A program made the position numbers and the translations under genes. From positions 496,001-560,000 of the forward strand of contig CAVSPR010000004.1 in assembly GCA_963729875.1 (NCBI GenBank): a DNA stretch of 64,000 nucleotides. The letters run 5' to 3'. This DNA is from DATBSL01 sp963729875. Its GTDB lineage: Bacteria; Acidobacteriota; Vicinamibacteria; Fen-336. Within the stretch, counting starts at the first letter, position 1. The number at the start of each line of letters is the position of its first letter. Shown here piece after piece: positions 16,659-24,651 of this stretch. The notes under the pieces were generated by a model that saw nothing but the letters and a program-made list of their open reading frames with translations, searched no databases and was not told where the DNA came from.

Positions 16659-18127
16659 AGGCACTTGAGCTTGCGGGCGGCGAAGGCACTCATCTGCAGC
16701 AGCAGCCAGCCGTGGCGGAAGCGCGAGATGTTGGTCGTGCCGTACCGGCGCTCGTGGTAGCGCACCGCGAGGTCCACGATGCGGAGGTTGAGCCGGGCCG
16801 CCCCGAACAGCAGGTCGAAGTCGCCGAAGGGGTCGAAGTCCCCGAAGTAGGAGCGGTTCGCCGCGATCCGCTCGTAGTCCTCGCGCCACAGGGCCTTCGT
16901 CCCGCACAGGGTGTCCCGCACCTGCTGGCCCAGCAGCCACGAGAAGAGGAAGGCGAAGGACTTGTTCGCGAGCAGGTTCAGGAAGCGCATCGCCTGCCCC
17001 TCCATCGGGTAGACGAGGCGCGAGCCGTTCACCATCTCGCACTTCCCGCGGGCGAGGGCGTCCACGAACTTCGGCACGTCGCCCGGCGCCACGCCCATGT
17101 CCGAGTCGAGGATCAGGAGCACGTCGCCCGTGGCCGCAGCGAACCCGTGGCGCACGGCGTCTCCCTTGCCCCGGCCGGGCTGCTTCAGGAAGCGGAGGGG
17201 CTGACCGGGCCTCTGCGCGATCACCTTCTGGATGACCTCCGCGGTGTCGTCCGTGGAGTTCCCCTCGACGAAGAGGAACTCCGAGCCCGCCGGCACCTCG
17301 GGGAGGGCGTCGACCAGCGGGCGGATGTGGCCCGCCTCGTTGCGGCAGGGGATGACGACGCTCACCGAGGGCCGCGCCGGGCGGGACGCGGCCGAGCGGG
17401 AGGGAGCGGGGCGCGCCACGATCCCGAACACCAGGGAGAGCTGGTCGACGAGCGGCAGCCGGCCGAGGCAGCGGTTCACAAGATCGGCGAGGAGCGGCAC
17501 CCGCACCGGGCACACGAGGTGCGCGTCGTCGCGCACGACCTCGAAGTCCGCCAGGGAGAGCATGTTCTTGATCTCCTCGGGCGGGAGCCACGCCTCGGGC
17601 GGCTGCCGGTACTTGAGCCCCAGCCACTCGGCGAGGCGGAGCAGCGGCTGCCACAGCCGGCTGTACGAGTAGATGAGGACGCGCGTGCGGGGGTGGCTCA
17701 CCGCGTGCAGGGCCTCGAGGGTCGCCTGCACGTCCGTGAGGTGGGTGACCACGTTCACGAGGAGGATCGTGTCGAAGGGCCCCCCGGCCTGCGCCAGCAC
17801 CGCGGGGTCCGAGGCGCTGCCCTCGACGAAGCGCAGCCGCTCGCCCCCGTACCGCGTGCGCGCCTCCCGGATCGCGGGCGCGGAAACGTCGATTCCCACT
17901 CCGAGCGACGGGCGGAGGGCCGCGAGCAGGTGGCCCGAGCCGCAACCGAGGTCGAGGACGCGCTGGCCCTCCGGGACTCGCACCCGGAGGATCCGGGTCA
18001 ACGAGTCGTAGTAGTAGTGGTGCCGCTTCCGGGACCGCTCGATCCCGTCGTGGTGTGTCTCGTAGAAACGGCGCACCTCGTCGAGGATGGGATCGACCCC
18101 GGCGGGAGCCGCGGTGGACGCGCTCAT
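16655..18127 (-). CDS. Methyltransferase-glycosyltransferase family 2 fusion protein
   Basis: One 490-residue chain with two enzymes. Residues 30-220 form a class I SAM methyltransferase (VLDLGCGSGHLLAAL, then ILLVNVVTHL). After a Ser/Arg/Pro linker, residues 245-490 form a GT2 domain like dolichol-phosphate-mannose synthase, with SVVIPCRNEAGHI, the DSDMG metal site and KGDAVRHGF. The C-terminus FRHGWLLLQMSAFAARKL resembles the acceptor end of that group. ATG 18127 is chosen over an upstream in-frame start at 18166 since homology starts soon after MSASTA. It probably makes a polyprenyl-linked sugar used by the GT-C-type neighbours. The linkage of the two activities on one chain is visible; the pathway is inferred. 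Confidence 0.82.
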   Translation of the reverse strand: MSASTAAPAGVDPILDEVRRFYETHHDGIERSRKRHHYYYDSLTRILRVRVPEGQRVLDLGCGSGHLLAALRPSLGVGIDVSAPAIREARTRYGGERLRFVEGSASDPAVLAQAGGPFDTILLVNVVTHLTDVQATLEALHAVSHPRTRVLIYSYSRLWQPLLRLAEWLGLKYRQPPEAWLPPEEIKNMLSLADFEVVRDDAHLVCPVRVPLLADLVNRCLGRLPLVDQLSLVFGIVARPAPSRSAASRPARPSVSVVIPCRNEAGHIRPLVDALPEVPAGSEFLFVEGNSTDDTAEVIQKVIAQRPGQPLRFLKQPGRGKGDAVRHGFAAATGDVLLILDSDMGVAPGDVPKFVDALARGKCEMVNGSRLVYPMEGQAMRFLNLLANKSFAFLFSWLLGQQVRDTLCGTKALWREDYERIAANRSYFGDFDPFGDFDLLFGAARLNLRIVDLAVRYHERRYGTTNISRFRHGWLLLQMSAFAARKLKCL

Positions 18128-18178
18128 GGCGGGCTCAAGGTAGCACGGCGCTCCGGGCCCGCCCAAGCCCGGGAGGCG

Positions 18179-20248
18179 CTACTGGTAGAACCAGTACTGG
18201 AAGGCCGCGTAGCGCCCGGCGAGCTCGAGCGCAGTCGAATCTGCGGTGACCGCGCCGGCGGGGATGCGCAGGACGTGCTCGTTCCAGCCCGGCCGGTTCG
18301 GCAGGGCCACGCGGAGCACCTCCCGCCCGTCCGCGCGCAGGACGAGGCCCGTCTCGGGGAGCTCCACCGGGACCGCGAGGCCGCCCTCCGCGCGCAGCGC
18401 CCGGGCGACGATCGACGACCGCGTGCGGAGGACGATCACGAGGCCGCGCCCCGCGCGCGTGCGCACGCGGAAGGACTCGCGCCCCAGGATGAGCCGGCCC
18501 GCGTCGGCGAGCGGGGCGGCGCCCTCCTCCAGCGCCGCCGGGCCGATCGCCACCGACCCCGCCAGGAGGATCTCGCCTCGGCGCGACTCGTAGCGGTAGC
18601 CGTGGGCCGCCTCGTCGCGCGCGTCACACACGTTCAGCTGGTCGACCGGCTCCAGCGAGGCAACCGCCTCGCGGGCCTCGGCGAGGACCGGCCAGCGGCC
18701 GACGTCGAGCAGCCCCCAGCGGGCCCGGAAGAGGAGCAGGTCGTCGCCGAAGCTCGCGGTCTCGAAGAGCGGGGGGTCCTCGGCGAGGGCGCGCAGGAGC
18801 TCCGATCCCTCGTGACCCGAGCGGGTGAGGAGCAGGAAGCCCGGGCGCTCGGCCGCCGGGAGGCGGCCCAGCGACTCGAAGACGCCGGCCTCCCGCTCGA
18901 CCTTGCGGTTTCCCACGAAGCCGGGGCTCATGACGCCGTGCAGGTTCACGCTGCGGTGCCCGGTGAGGTACTCGACGCTGGTCGCCGCGTTGGCGATCGC
19001 GACGCCCGGCGGCAGGTTCGCGCGGATCCACGCCGCCGTCGGGATCTCGCGCCGCCAGGTCTCGCCGGCCATCTCCGCGTAGACCGCGGCGAAGCGCGCC
19101 GTGGAGAGCAGCCCGAGCAGCACGAAGAGGCCGGCCCCGGCGCGGAAGAGCCCGCGCTCGAGCGCCTCGTCGTCCCGGGCGGCGAGGCGGGTCGCGACCC
19201 CGAGCCCGGCCGCGGCGAAGGCGAGCAGGCCGGGGAAAGCCCACATGAGGTAGCGGTTGAAGTGGACGCCCATGAAGACGTTCGGCCCGGCGAGGGCGAA
19301 GACGGCAGCGACGAGCGCGAGCCACGTGCGCGTCGGGACGGCGAGGCCGGTGGGCGCCTTCACCGCCACGAGGAGGATCAGGAGGAGCGCGAGCGGCGGG
19401 AAGAAGAACGCCGCGTGGCCCTGCGAGAGGCCGATCGGCACCTCGGACGGGTAGAGGCCGAGGAGCAGGCCGCGCAGGACGTCCACCCCGTACTTCGAGG
19501 CGAGGGCGAGGGCCTCGACGGGGCCGTAGTTCGGCAGCAGCGACTTCTCGCCCACCGAGGTGGCGAGCCAGGAGCCCGTCAGCGCGCGCTGGAAGCCGAG
19601 CACGCAAAGGCCCGCGGCCACCGGCAGCCACGGCAGCAACTTCTCGCGCCGGGAGCCGGCCGGCGCCGGGCGAGCCCGGCTCGCGCCGGCGAGCACGAGG
19701 GCCATGGGCAGGCCCTCCGGTCGGGCCAGGGCCACGAGCGAGCCGGCGAGGGCGAGGCCCCGGGCGCTGCCCCCGCTCCAGTACACGAGCCAGCGGTCGA
19801 GCAGCAGCAGGGCGAGGAAGAGGAAGAGCGCGATGTCCGAGCCGTAGAGGTAGCCCCAGACCACGGGGCCGCCGAGGGCGACGAGGGCGCCGGCGAGAAG
19901 GCCCTCGCGCGGCCCGGCGAGCCGGGCCGCCACGCGCGAAGCGAGCGGGATCGACGCGAGGTAGAGCGCCGCCCCGAGGAGGACGGCGAAGGCGACGAGC
20001 CCTTCACCCCGCGCCCCGGCCGCGTGGGCGGCGGCGAGGATGGCGGTGTGGAGGAGGCTCGTGGCCCCGGTGGTCGGCGCTTCGCCCGCGTTGTACTGGA
20101 AGGGGTGGCCATCGGCCATCGCCTTCGCGTACTGGGCGACCACGTACAGGTCGCTGACCTGGGCCACGAAGTGCCCCTGCGTCGTCCACAGGAAGAGCCC
20201 GAGGAACGACGAGGCGACGGCCAGGCCCAGGAGGACGAGCGCGCGCAC
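18179..20248 (-). CDS. GT-C type (family 39-like) multi-pass membrane protein
   Basis: A 689-residue protein with 10 or more hydrophobic segments in the first 420 residues and a soluble C-terminal domain. The first extracytoplasmic loop has acidic and polar residues (VSDLYVVAQYAKAMADG) as in GT-C transferases that use polyprenyl-phosphate sugars. GTG 20248 leads into MRALVLLGLAVASSFL. First gene of a four-gene minus-strand cluster (18179, 16655, 14262, 13531) that lies between the two pilus loci. Pilin or surface-glycan modification is an inference from position. Confidence 0.6.
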   Translation of the reverse strand: MRALVLLGLAVASSFLGLFLWTTQGHFVAQVSDLYVVAQYAKAMADGHPFQYNAGEAPTTGATSLLHTAILAAAHAAGARGEGLVAFAVLLGAALYLASIPLASRVAARLAGPREGLLAGALVALGGPVVWGYLYGSDIALFLFLALLLLDRWLVYWSGGSARGLALAGSLVALARPEGLPMALVLAGASRARPAPAGSRREKLLPWLPVAAGLCVLGFQRALTGSWLATSVGEKSLLPNYGPVEALALASKYGVDVLRGLLLGLYPSEVPIGLSQGHAAFFFPPLALLLILLVAVKAPTGLAVPTRTWLALVAAVFALAGPNVFMGVHFNRYLMWAFPGLLAFAAAGLGVATRLAARDDEALERGLFRAGAGLFVLLGLLSTARFAAVYAEMAGETWRREIPTAAWIRANLPPGVAIANAATSVEYLTGHRSVNLHGVMSPGFVGNRKVEREAGVFESLGRLPAAERPGFLLLTRSGHEGSELLRALAEDPPLFETASFGDDLLLFRARWGLLDVGRWPVLAEAREAVASLEPVDQLNVCDARDEAAHGYRYESRRGEILLAGSVAIGPAALEEGAAPLADAGRLILGRESFRVRTRAGRGLVIVLRTRSSIVARALRAEGGLAVPVELPETGLVLRADGREVLRVALPNRPGWNEHVLRIPAGAVTADSTALELAGRYAAFQYWFYQ

Positions 20249-20307
20249 CTGCGGATCTTAGCGTGCCTTGACTCGCGGCGGGCCGGGCCCCAAGATGCGC
20301 CCGAGGC

Positions 20308-21114
20308 ATGCCCGCTCCCGAATGGACGCCGCTGCTGCGGACGCCGGCCTTCGAGGTGACGGCCCTCCTTCTCGGCCTCGTCGTGGGCAGCTTCGCCAAC
20401 GTCTGCATCTACCGGCTTCCCCGCCGCGAGTCGATCGTCTCGCCGCCCTCCCGGTGCCCGGGCTGCGGGGCGCTCATCCGGCCGCGCGACAACGTCCCCG
20501 TGCTGGGCTTCCTGCTCCTGCGGGGCCGGTGCCGCTCCTGCCGGTCGCCGATCTCGTGGCGCTACCCCGCGGTCGAGGCGGCGAACGGCCTGCTGTGGCT
20601 CGCGCTCGCGGCGCTGCGCGGGCCGCGGCCGCAGACCCTCGTGGCGATGGCCCTGGTCACGGCCCTGCTGGTGCTGAGCCTGATCGACCTGGACCACCAG
20701 CTCCTGCCCGACGCGATCACGCTGCCCGGGATCGCGGCCGGCCTCGCCGCGAGCGCGCTCCCGGGCGCGCCGGTGGCGCCGCTCCCCGCCGCCGCCGCCG
20801 CCGCGGGCGGCTGGCTGGCGTTCGCGGCCGTGGCCAAGCTGTACGAGCGCACGCGCGGCATCGAGGGCCTGGGACAGGGCGACTGGAAGATGGCGGCGAT
20901 GCTCGGGGCCTTCCTCGGCTGGCAGAAGATGCTGCTCACGGTGCTCCTCGCGTCGATCGCCGGCACGGTCGTCGGGCTCGGGGCGGTCGCGCTGCGCGGG
21001 CGCGACATGCGCTACGCCCTGCCCCTCGGGACGTTCCTGGGCGCCGCCGGCATCGCGGTCGTGTTCCTCGGCGACGGCCTCCTGGCGTGGTACCGGGGGC
21101 TCTTCGGTGGCTGA
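20308..21114 (+). CDS. pilD: Prepilin peptidase / N-methyltransferase PilD
   Basis: Inner-membrane aspartic protease that cleaves prepilin leaders after glycine and methylates the new N-terminus. The 268-residue protein shows GSFANVCIYRLP, a zinc-binding domain with two CxxC pairs (CPGCG and CRSCR), and the two catalytic aspartates in LIDLDHQLLPD and GQGDWKMAA. Substrates in this window are both PilA copies and the FimT, PilV and PilX minor pilins. Its stop overlaps the start of the following kinase. Confidence 0.93.
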   Translation: MPAPEWTPLLRTPAFEVTALLLGLVVGSFANVCIYRLPRRESIVSPPSRCPGCGALIRPRDNVPVLGFLLLRGRCRSCRSPISWRYPAVEAANGLLWLALAALRGPRPQTLVAMALVTALLVLSLIDLDHQLLPDAITLPGIAAGLAASALPGAPVAPLPAAAAAAGGWLAFAAVAKLYERTRGIEGLGQGDWKMAAMLGAFLGWQKMLLTVLLASIAGTVVGLGAVALRGRDMRYALPLGTFLGAAGIAVVFLGDGLLAWYRGLFGG

Positions 21115-22468
21115 TCCCCGTCGGACGTCGATCCGCGTCGGGGTGACGCTCGCCCTGGCCGTGGTCGGCCTCTTCGAGGTCCTCTCGCTCCTGCAGGGGG
21201 TCCACTCGTTCCGCCGGCTGAGGGCGCGCGTCGCCCAGGAGGCGGAGCAGCGCGTGGCCGCCGCGCGACCCGCTCTCGAGGAGGCCCTCGCGCCCGGCGG
21301 GGAGGGGGCGTGGGACACCGCGGCCGCTCTCGCCCTCGCCCGGGGCCTCGCGAGCGAGGTCGAGGCGCTCGACTCCGCGGGCCGGGTCGTGTTCTCGCGC
21401 CCGACCGTCGCTCCCGTCGCCCACCGCCTGCGGCCCGAGCAGCGGACGAGCCTCGCCGACGGGTCCCTGCTGTGCGTCGTCGCCCAGGACGGCCCCGCCG
21501 TCCGGGCCCTCGTCTACCTGCCCCTGCCGGGGGGCGGGGCCCTGCGGCTCGCCTCGCCCGCCCCCGACCTCGAGGACGAGCTGCGCGAGCGGCAGCAGGT
21601 CTTCCTCGGCCACCTGGCCTCGCTGGCGGCCCTGCTCCTCGCCGCGGCCCTCGTTCTCCTGCCGCGTGAGGCGGAGCCCGGGACCCCGCCGGACGGCGCC
21701 CTGCAGGCCTACGAGCAGGCCATGGAGCGCCTCCGCGACCGCGGGGAGGAGATGACCCAACGCCACGAGGCGGAGCGGCGGCGCATGGAGGACGCGATCC
21801 GCGAGAAGGACGCCCTCGTGCGCGCCGGCGAGCTCACCGCGGGAATCGCCCACGAGGTGCGCAACGGCCTCGGGACGATCCTGGGCTACGCGCGGATGCT
21901 CGAGCGGGCCTCCCTCTCCGAGGACCCGGCCTCCGCCGCCCGGGCGATCCGGGAGGAGTGCGAGACCCTGGAGACGGTCGTGCGCCGCTTCACGGACTTC
22001 GTGAAGCTCGAGAGGCTGCAGCTCGGCCAGTCCGACCTCGCGCGGCTGCTGGCGAGGGTCGTCGCCCGGGAGCGCAGGGCCCACGAGGAGGTGCAGGCCC
22101 GGCTCGTCGGCCTCGACGCACCGCTCGTCGTCCACGCCGACGAAGAGCTGCTCGAGCGCGCCTTCGAGAACCTGGTGCGCAACGCCGTCGAGGCCGCCGC
22201 CGCCGCCGGCCGGCACGTCGAGGTGTCGGCGCGGGAGGCCGACGGCCAGGTCGAGATCCGCATCGAGGACGACGGCCCCGGCCTCGCCCCCGACCACCCC
22301 GGCGAGATCCGCCCCTTCTACACGACCCGGCCGGGCGGGCTCGGCCTGGGCCTCCCGCTCGCCCGCAAGATCGTGCTGCTCCACGGGGGGTCGCTCGAGC
22401 TCACCGGAAGGGCGCCGGCCGGGGTCTGCGTTCGGGTGTGCCTGCCCCCGGGTGGCCCCGCGTTCTGA
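21107..22468 (+). CDS. Membrane sensor histidine kinase, second pilus-linked kinase
   Basis: GTG 21107 overlaps pilD by 8 bases. The 453-residue product has two membrane segments (about residues 12-30 and 165-185) flanking a roughly 130-residue extracytoplasmic sensor region, a coiled-coil linker, then HisKA with His249 in HEVRNGLGTI and HATPase_c with N-box ENLVRNAVEA, DDGPGL and GLGLGLPLA. The H-box has Gly where Pro is usual (NG instead of NP). No response regulator gene is adjacent; the sigma-54 regulator at 31551 is the closest unpaired partner. Confidence 0.85.
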   Translation: MADPRRTSIRVGVTLALAVVGLFEVLSLLQGVHSFRRLRARVAQEAEQRVAAARPALEEALAPGGEGAWDTAAALALARGLASEVEALDSAGRVVFSRPTVAPVAHRLRPEQRTSLADGSLLCVVAQDGPAVRALVYLPLPGGGALRLASPAPDLEDELRERQQVFLGHLASLAALLLAAALVLLPREAEPGTPPDGALQAYEQAMERLRDRGEEMTQRHEAERRRMEDAIREKDALVRAGELTAGIAHEVRNGLGTILGYARMLERASLSEDPASAARAIREECETLETVVRRFTDFVKLERLQLGQSDLARLLARVVARERRAHEEVQARLVGLDAPLVVHADEELLERAFENLVRNAVEAAAAAGRHVEVSAREADGQVEIRIEDDGPGLAPDHPGEIRPFYTTRPGGLGLGLPLARKIVLLHGGSLELTGRAPAGVCVRVCLPPGGPAF

Positions 22469-22543
22469 ACCGCACGTTACGAAAGGTAGCGAGAGCCGGG
22501 GCTCCCCGCCGATGGGGACAACACGCCTCTGGCACTTAAGATA

Positions 22544-22560
22544 TTGAAAAAACAAGACTT
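22544..22560 (+). promoter_or_regulatory. Conserved 17-base upstream motif, copy 3 (minor pilin operon)
   Basis: TTGAAAAAACAAGACTT matches the motif before the two pilA genes at 14 or 15 of 17 positions. It starts 35 bases before the -24 box. Sequence around it is otherwise unlike the pilA regions, so the match is not a duplication remnant. Confidence 0.6.
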
Positions 22561-22578
22561 GTCGATAAGCGAATCGGT

Positions 22579-22594
22579 TGGAACGTGCATTGCT
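22579..22594 (+). promoter_or_regulatory. Sigma-54 (-24/-12) promoter of fimT-pilV-pilX-pilY1
   Basis: TGGAACGTGCATTGCT fits the sigma-54 consensus with both GG and GC dinucleotides at the right spacing; position 4 of the -24 box is A instead of C. It lies 31 bases before the fimT start. Confidence 0.7.
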
Positions 22595-22609
22595 GGAGTC
22601 AGGAGTGCC

Positions 22610-23215
22610 ATGTCAAAAGACCCGCAGGCGCCCAGACGTTCCGATCGGGGCTTCAGCCTCATCGAGCTGCTCGTCGTGGCCGCGATCATCGCGATCATGG
22701 CAGCGGTCGGGTTCCCGGCCATCTCCCAGTACCTCCGCAACTACAAGATCAAGGGAGCGACCGCGGAGTTCACCGGCGAGCTGCAGTCCGCCCGCAGCAA
22801 GGCGATCACCTCGAACACCAACTCCGGCGTCTCGTTCGTGGTGGTCGATGCCGACAGCTACCGCTACGTCCAGGAGGACCTCACCGGGGACGCGCGCTTC
22901 TCTCCGCTCAAGGACCTCCCGTCGGGCGTCCGCTTCGTGGCCGTGACGGCCGACAACTCCGGCCAGACCCTCCGCTTCAACCGACTCGGCGGGTTCTGCA
23001 ACCCGGCCCTCACGTCGTGCGGCGCGGCGGTCACCCCCGTGTGCACCTCCGGGGAGACCAGCCGGTGCGGCAACGGGAGCGACAAGAACTACGTCGCCCC
23101 GGACGCCAGCGGGACGCTCGTCATCACCCTGATCGAGCAGACCACTAACCTGCGGCGAGCGGTCCGCATCGCGCCCGGTGGCCGGGTCATGGCGTCGCAG
23201 GGCTGGGGGGGGTAG
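22610..23215 (+). CDS. fimT: Minor pseudopilin FimT/GspH
   Basis: A 201-residue prepilin-like protein. ATG 22610 has AGGAG 4 bases away; the longer open frame from 22544 crosses the promoter. The leader ends with RRSDRG, followed by the FSLIELLVVAAIIAIMAAVGF helix with Glu5. A GspH/FimT domain with LQSARSKAITSN follows. Six cysteines in the C-terminal third (FCNPALTSCG, VCTSGETSRCG region) suggest disulfides. It probably forms part of the tip complex that primes pilus assembly. First gene of the minor pilin operon. Confidence 0.87.
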   Translation: MSKDPQAPRRSDRGFSLIELLVVAAIIAIMAAVGFPAISQYLRNYKIKGATAEFTGELQSARSKAITSNTNSGVSFVVVDADSYRYVQEDLTGDARFSPLKDLPSGVRFVAVTADNSGQTLRFNRLGGFCNPALTSCGAAVTPVCTSGETSRCGNGSDKNYVAPDASGTLVITLIEQTTNLRRAVRIAPGGRVMASQGWGG

Positions 23216-23219
23216 CGAC

Positions 23220-23735
23220 ATGGAGAGCCGCCATTCGAACGGTCCGTTCCCCGTCGCGCGCCGGGACGGGGGCGAGGCCGGCTTCACGCTGGTCGAGGCG
23301 CTCGTCGCCGTCGTCGTCCTGATCTTCGGGCTGATGGCGGTGACCAACCTCATGCTGGTCGCCGCGAGCTCGAACAGCGTGGGCAACCAGGGCACGGCGG
23401 CCGTCACCACGGCCTCGAGGGTGATGGACATGCTGAAGACGACGCCCTTCGCCACCCTGGTCGCGACGGGGACCGACTGGGAGCTGACACCCGGCCCGGA
23501 CCCCAGCTGCGGCGCCACCGGCATCAAGCTGAGCGATCAGCACTGCACCGACGACATCCCCGGCGTGGGCCGCGTGCACGTGCACTGGTGGGTCGCGGCC
23601 ACCACCGACAAGCGTCTCTTCCACATCATCGTACGGGCGGAGGGGCTGGGCGCCCTCTCCGGGGCCCGGTCGAGGGCGGAGTTCACCACCTTCCGGGCCT
23701 GCACCAACCTCGACGCGGGCTGCCCGGCCCCGTGA
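23220..23735 (+). CDS. pilV: Minor pilin PilV
   Basis: ATG 23220, four bases after fimT, gives a 171-residue prepilin with a long leader (MESRHSNGPFPVARRDGGEAG) and a FTLVEALVAVVVLIFGLMAV helix. The motif TLVEALVA is typical for PilV. The C-terminal part has four cysteines. Probable priming-complex subunit with FimT and PilX. Confidence 0.83.
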   Translation: MESRHSNGPFPVARRDGGEAGFTLVEALVAVVVLIFGLMAVTNLMLVAASSNSVGNQGTAAVTTASRVMDMLKTTPFATLVATGTDWELTPGPDPSCGATGIKLSDQHCTDDIPGVGRVHVHWWVAATTDKRLFHIIVRAEGLGALSGARSRAEFTTFRACTNLDAGCPAP

Positions 23736-23753
23736 GAGCGGGGGAGCGCGACG

Positions 23754-23804
23754 ATGGAGCGGGCGGTGTTTCACGGGCTGCAGGTGCAGCGAAAGACCAA
23801 GTGA
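23754..23804 (+). CDS. 16-residue ORF where pilW would be expected
   Basis: A short ATG frame (23754) preceded by a purine-rich SD-like run codes for 16 residues and ends just before pilX. In many species pilW sits between pilV and pilX; no prepilin helix is present in these 80 bases. It may be a leftover from a pilW deletion or a chance frame. Confidence 0.2.
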   Translation: MERAVFHGLQVQRKTK

Positions 23805-23815
23805 GGGGCGAAGCG

Positions 23816-24601
23816 ATGCGCGATGGGATTTCGGCGAGGCGGCGGGGAGAGCGGGGGTTCGCGCTGGTGCTGGCGATCCTCTCGCTGATGCTGCTGACGT
23901 TCCTGGGGCTGACGCTCGCGACGACGACCTCGACCGAGCTGCAGATCGCGACGAACTACCGGTGGAGCCAGCAGGCGCTGTACAACGCCGAGGCAGGGCT
24001 CGAGGCGGCGCGGGTGATCCTGGCGAACGGGGCGGACACCGCGAACGGCTGGCATGCCCTGCTCCCCCCGCTCAGGACGGGGACGTGGGCGGACGGGGCG
24101 GCCCCGAAGACGCCTTCGACGTCCGACCGGGAGTACTACCGCAGCGATTGCGACGGCCGGGGCGGAGTGGGGTACGGCCGCGTCCTCACGGTGGCGAGCG
24201 TGCGTTACGGCGACCAGTCGGCGTTCGGGGGCGCGACGCTGAACGGTGCCTTCACGCTGTGGGTCCGGCGTCCGCTCGTGGTGACGAACGCCGGGGAGTA
24301 CGCCGACAGCCCCCGGGACGACACGCTGGTGATCGTGGCCGAGGGCGTCGCGCCGTACACGGGCCTGGCCACCGCGTTCACCGCCACGCGCCAGGCGAGG
24401 CGGATCCTGGAGACGCAGCTGACGCTGGGGATCGAGATGGAGAAGAACGCGTGCGAGTCGATGGCGGGCCAGGAGGGGATGGGCTCGACCGGCTCCAACT
24501 ACAACCCGTGCGCGCCGCTGATGGCCGGCGCGGACGGAACGGTCAAGGGCCTCAGCGGCGTCTTCGGGCTCGGCACGAAGTCGGACCGGGGTGTGGAGTA
24601 G
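23816..24601 (+). CDS. pilX: Minor pilin PilX
   Basis: ATG 23816 with upstream GAGGGG. The 261-residue product begins with a basic leader (RRRGERG) followed by a FALVLAILSLMLLTFLGLTLA helix and the conserved stretch TSTELQIATNYR...QALYNAEAGLEAAR, the PilX_N signature. PilX joins the minor pilin tip complex and binds PilY1. The next gene follows 50 bases on. Confidence 0.85.
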   Translation: MRDGISARRRGERGFALVLAILSLMLLTFLGLTLATTTSTELQIATNYRWSQQALYNAEAGLEAARVILANGADTANGWHALLPPLRTGTWADGAAPKTPSTSDREYYRSDCDGRGGVGYGRVLTVASVRYGDQSAFGGATLNGAFTLWVRRPLVVTNAGEYADSPRDDTLVIVAEGVAPYTGLATAFTATRQARRILETQLTLGIEMEKNACESMAGQEGMGSTGSNYNPCAPLMAGADGTVKGLSGVFGLGTKSDRGVE

Positions 24602-24651
24602 CGGCGATGGCGACGCCAACGGTCGTCCTGGGGAGCGGAGAGGGGGATGCC

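Noticed and set aside
14262..17945. 1,227-residue open frame on the minus strand
   Set aside because: Only the part up to 16658 is YfhO-like. The rest is an out-of-frame reading of the methyltransferase-GT2 gene on the same strand, with no conserved motifs.
22531..22548. TGGCACTTAAGATATTGAA as a -24/-12 box
   Set aside because: TGGCAC is present but the -12 element is at the wrong spacing and reads TTGA. The box at 22579 has both elements in register.
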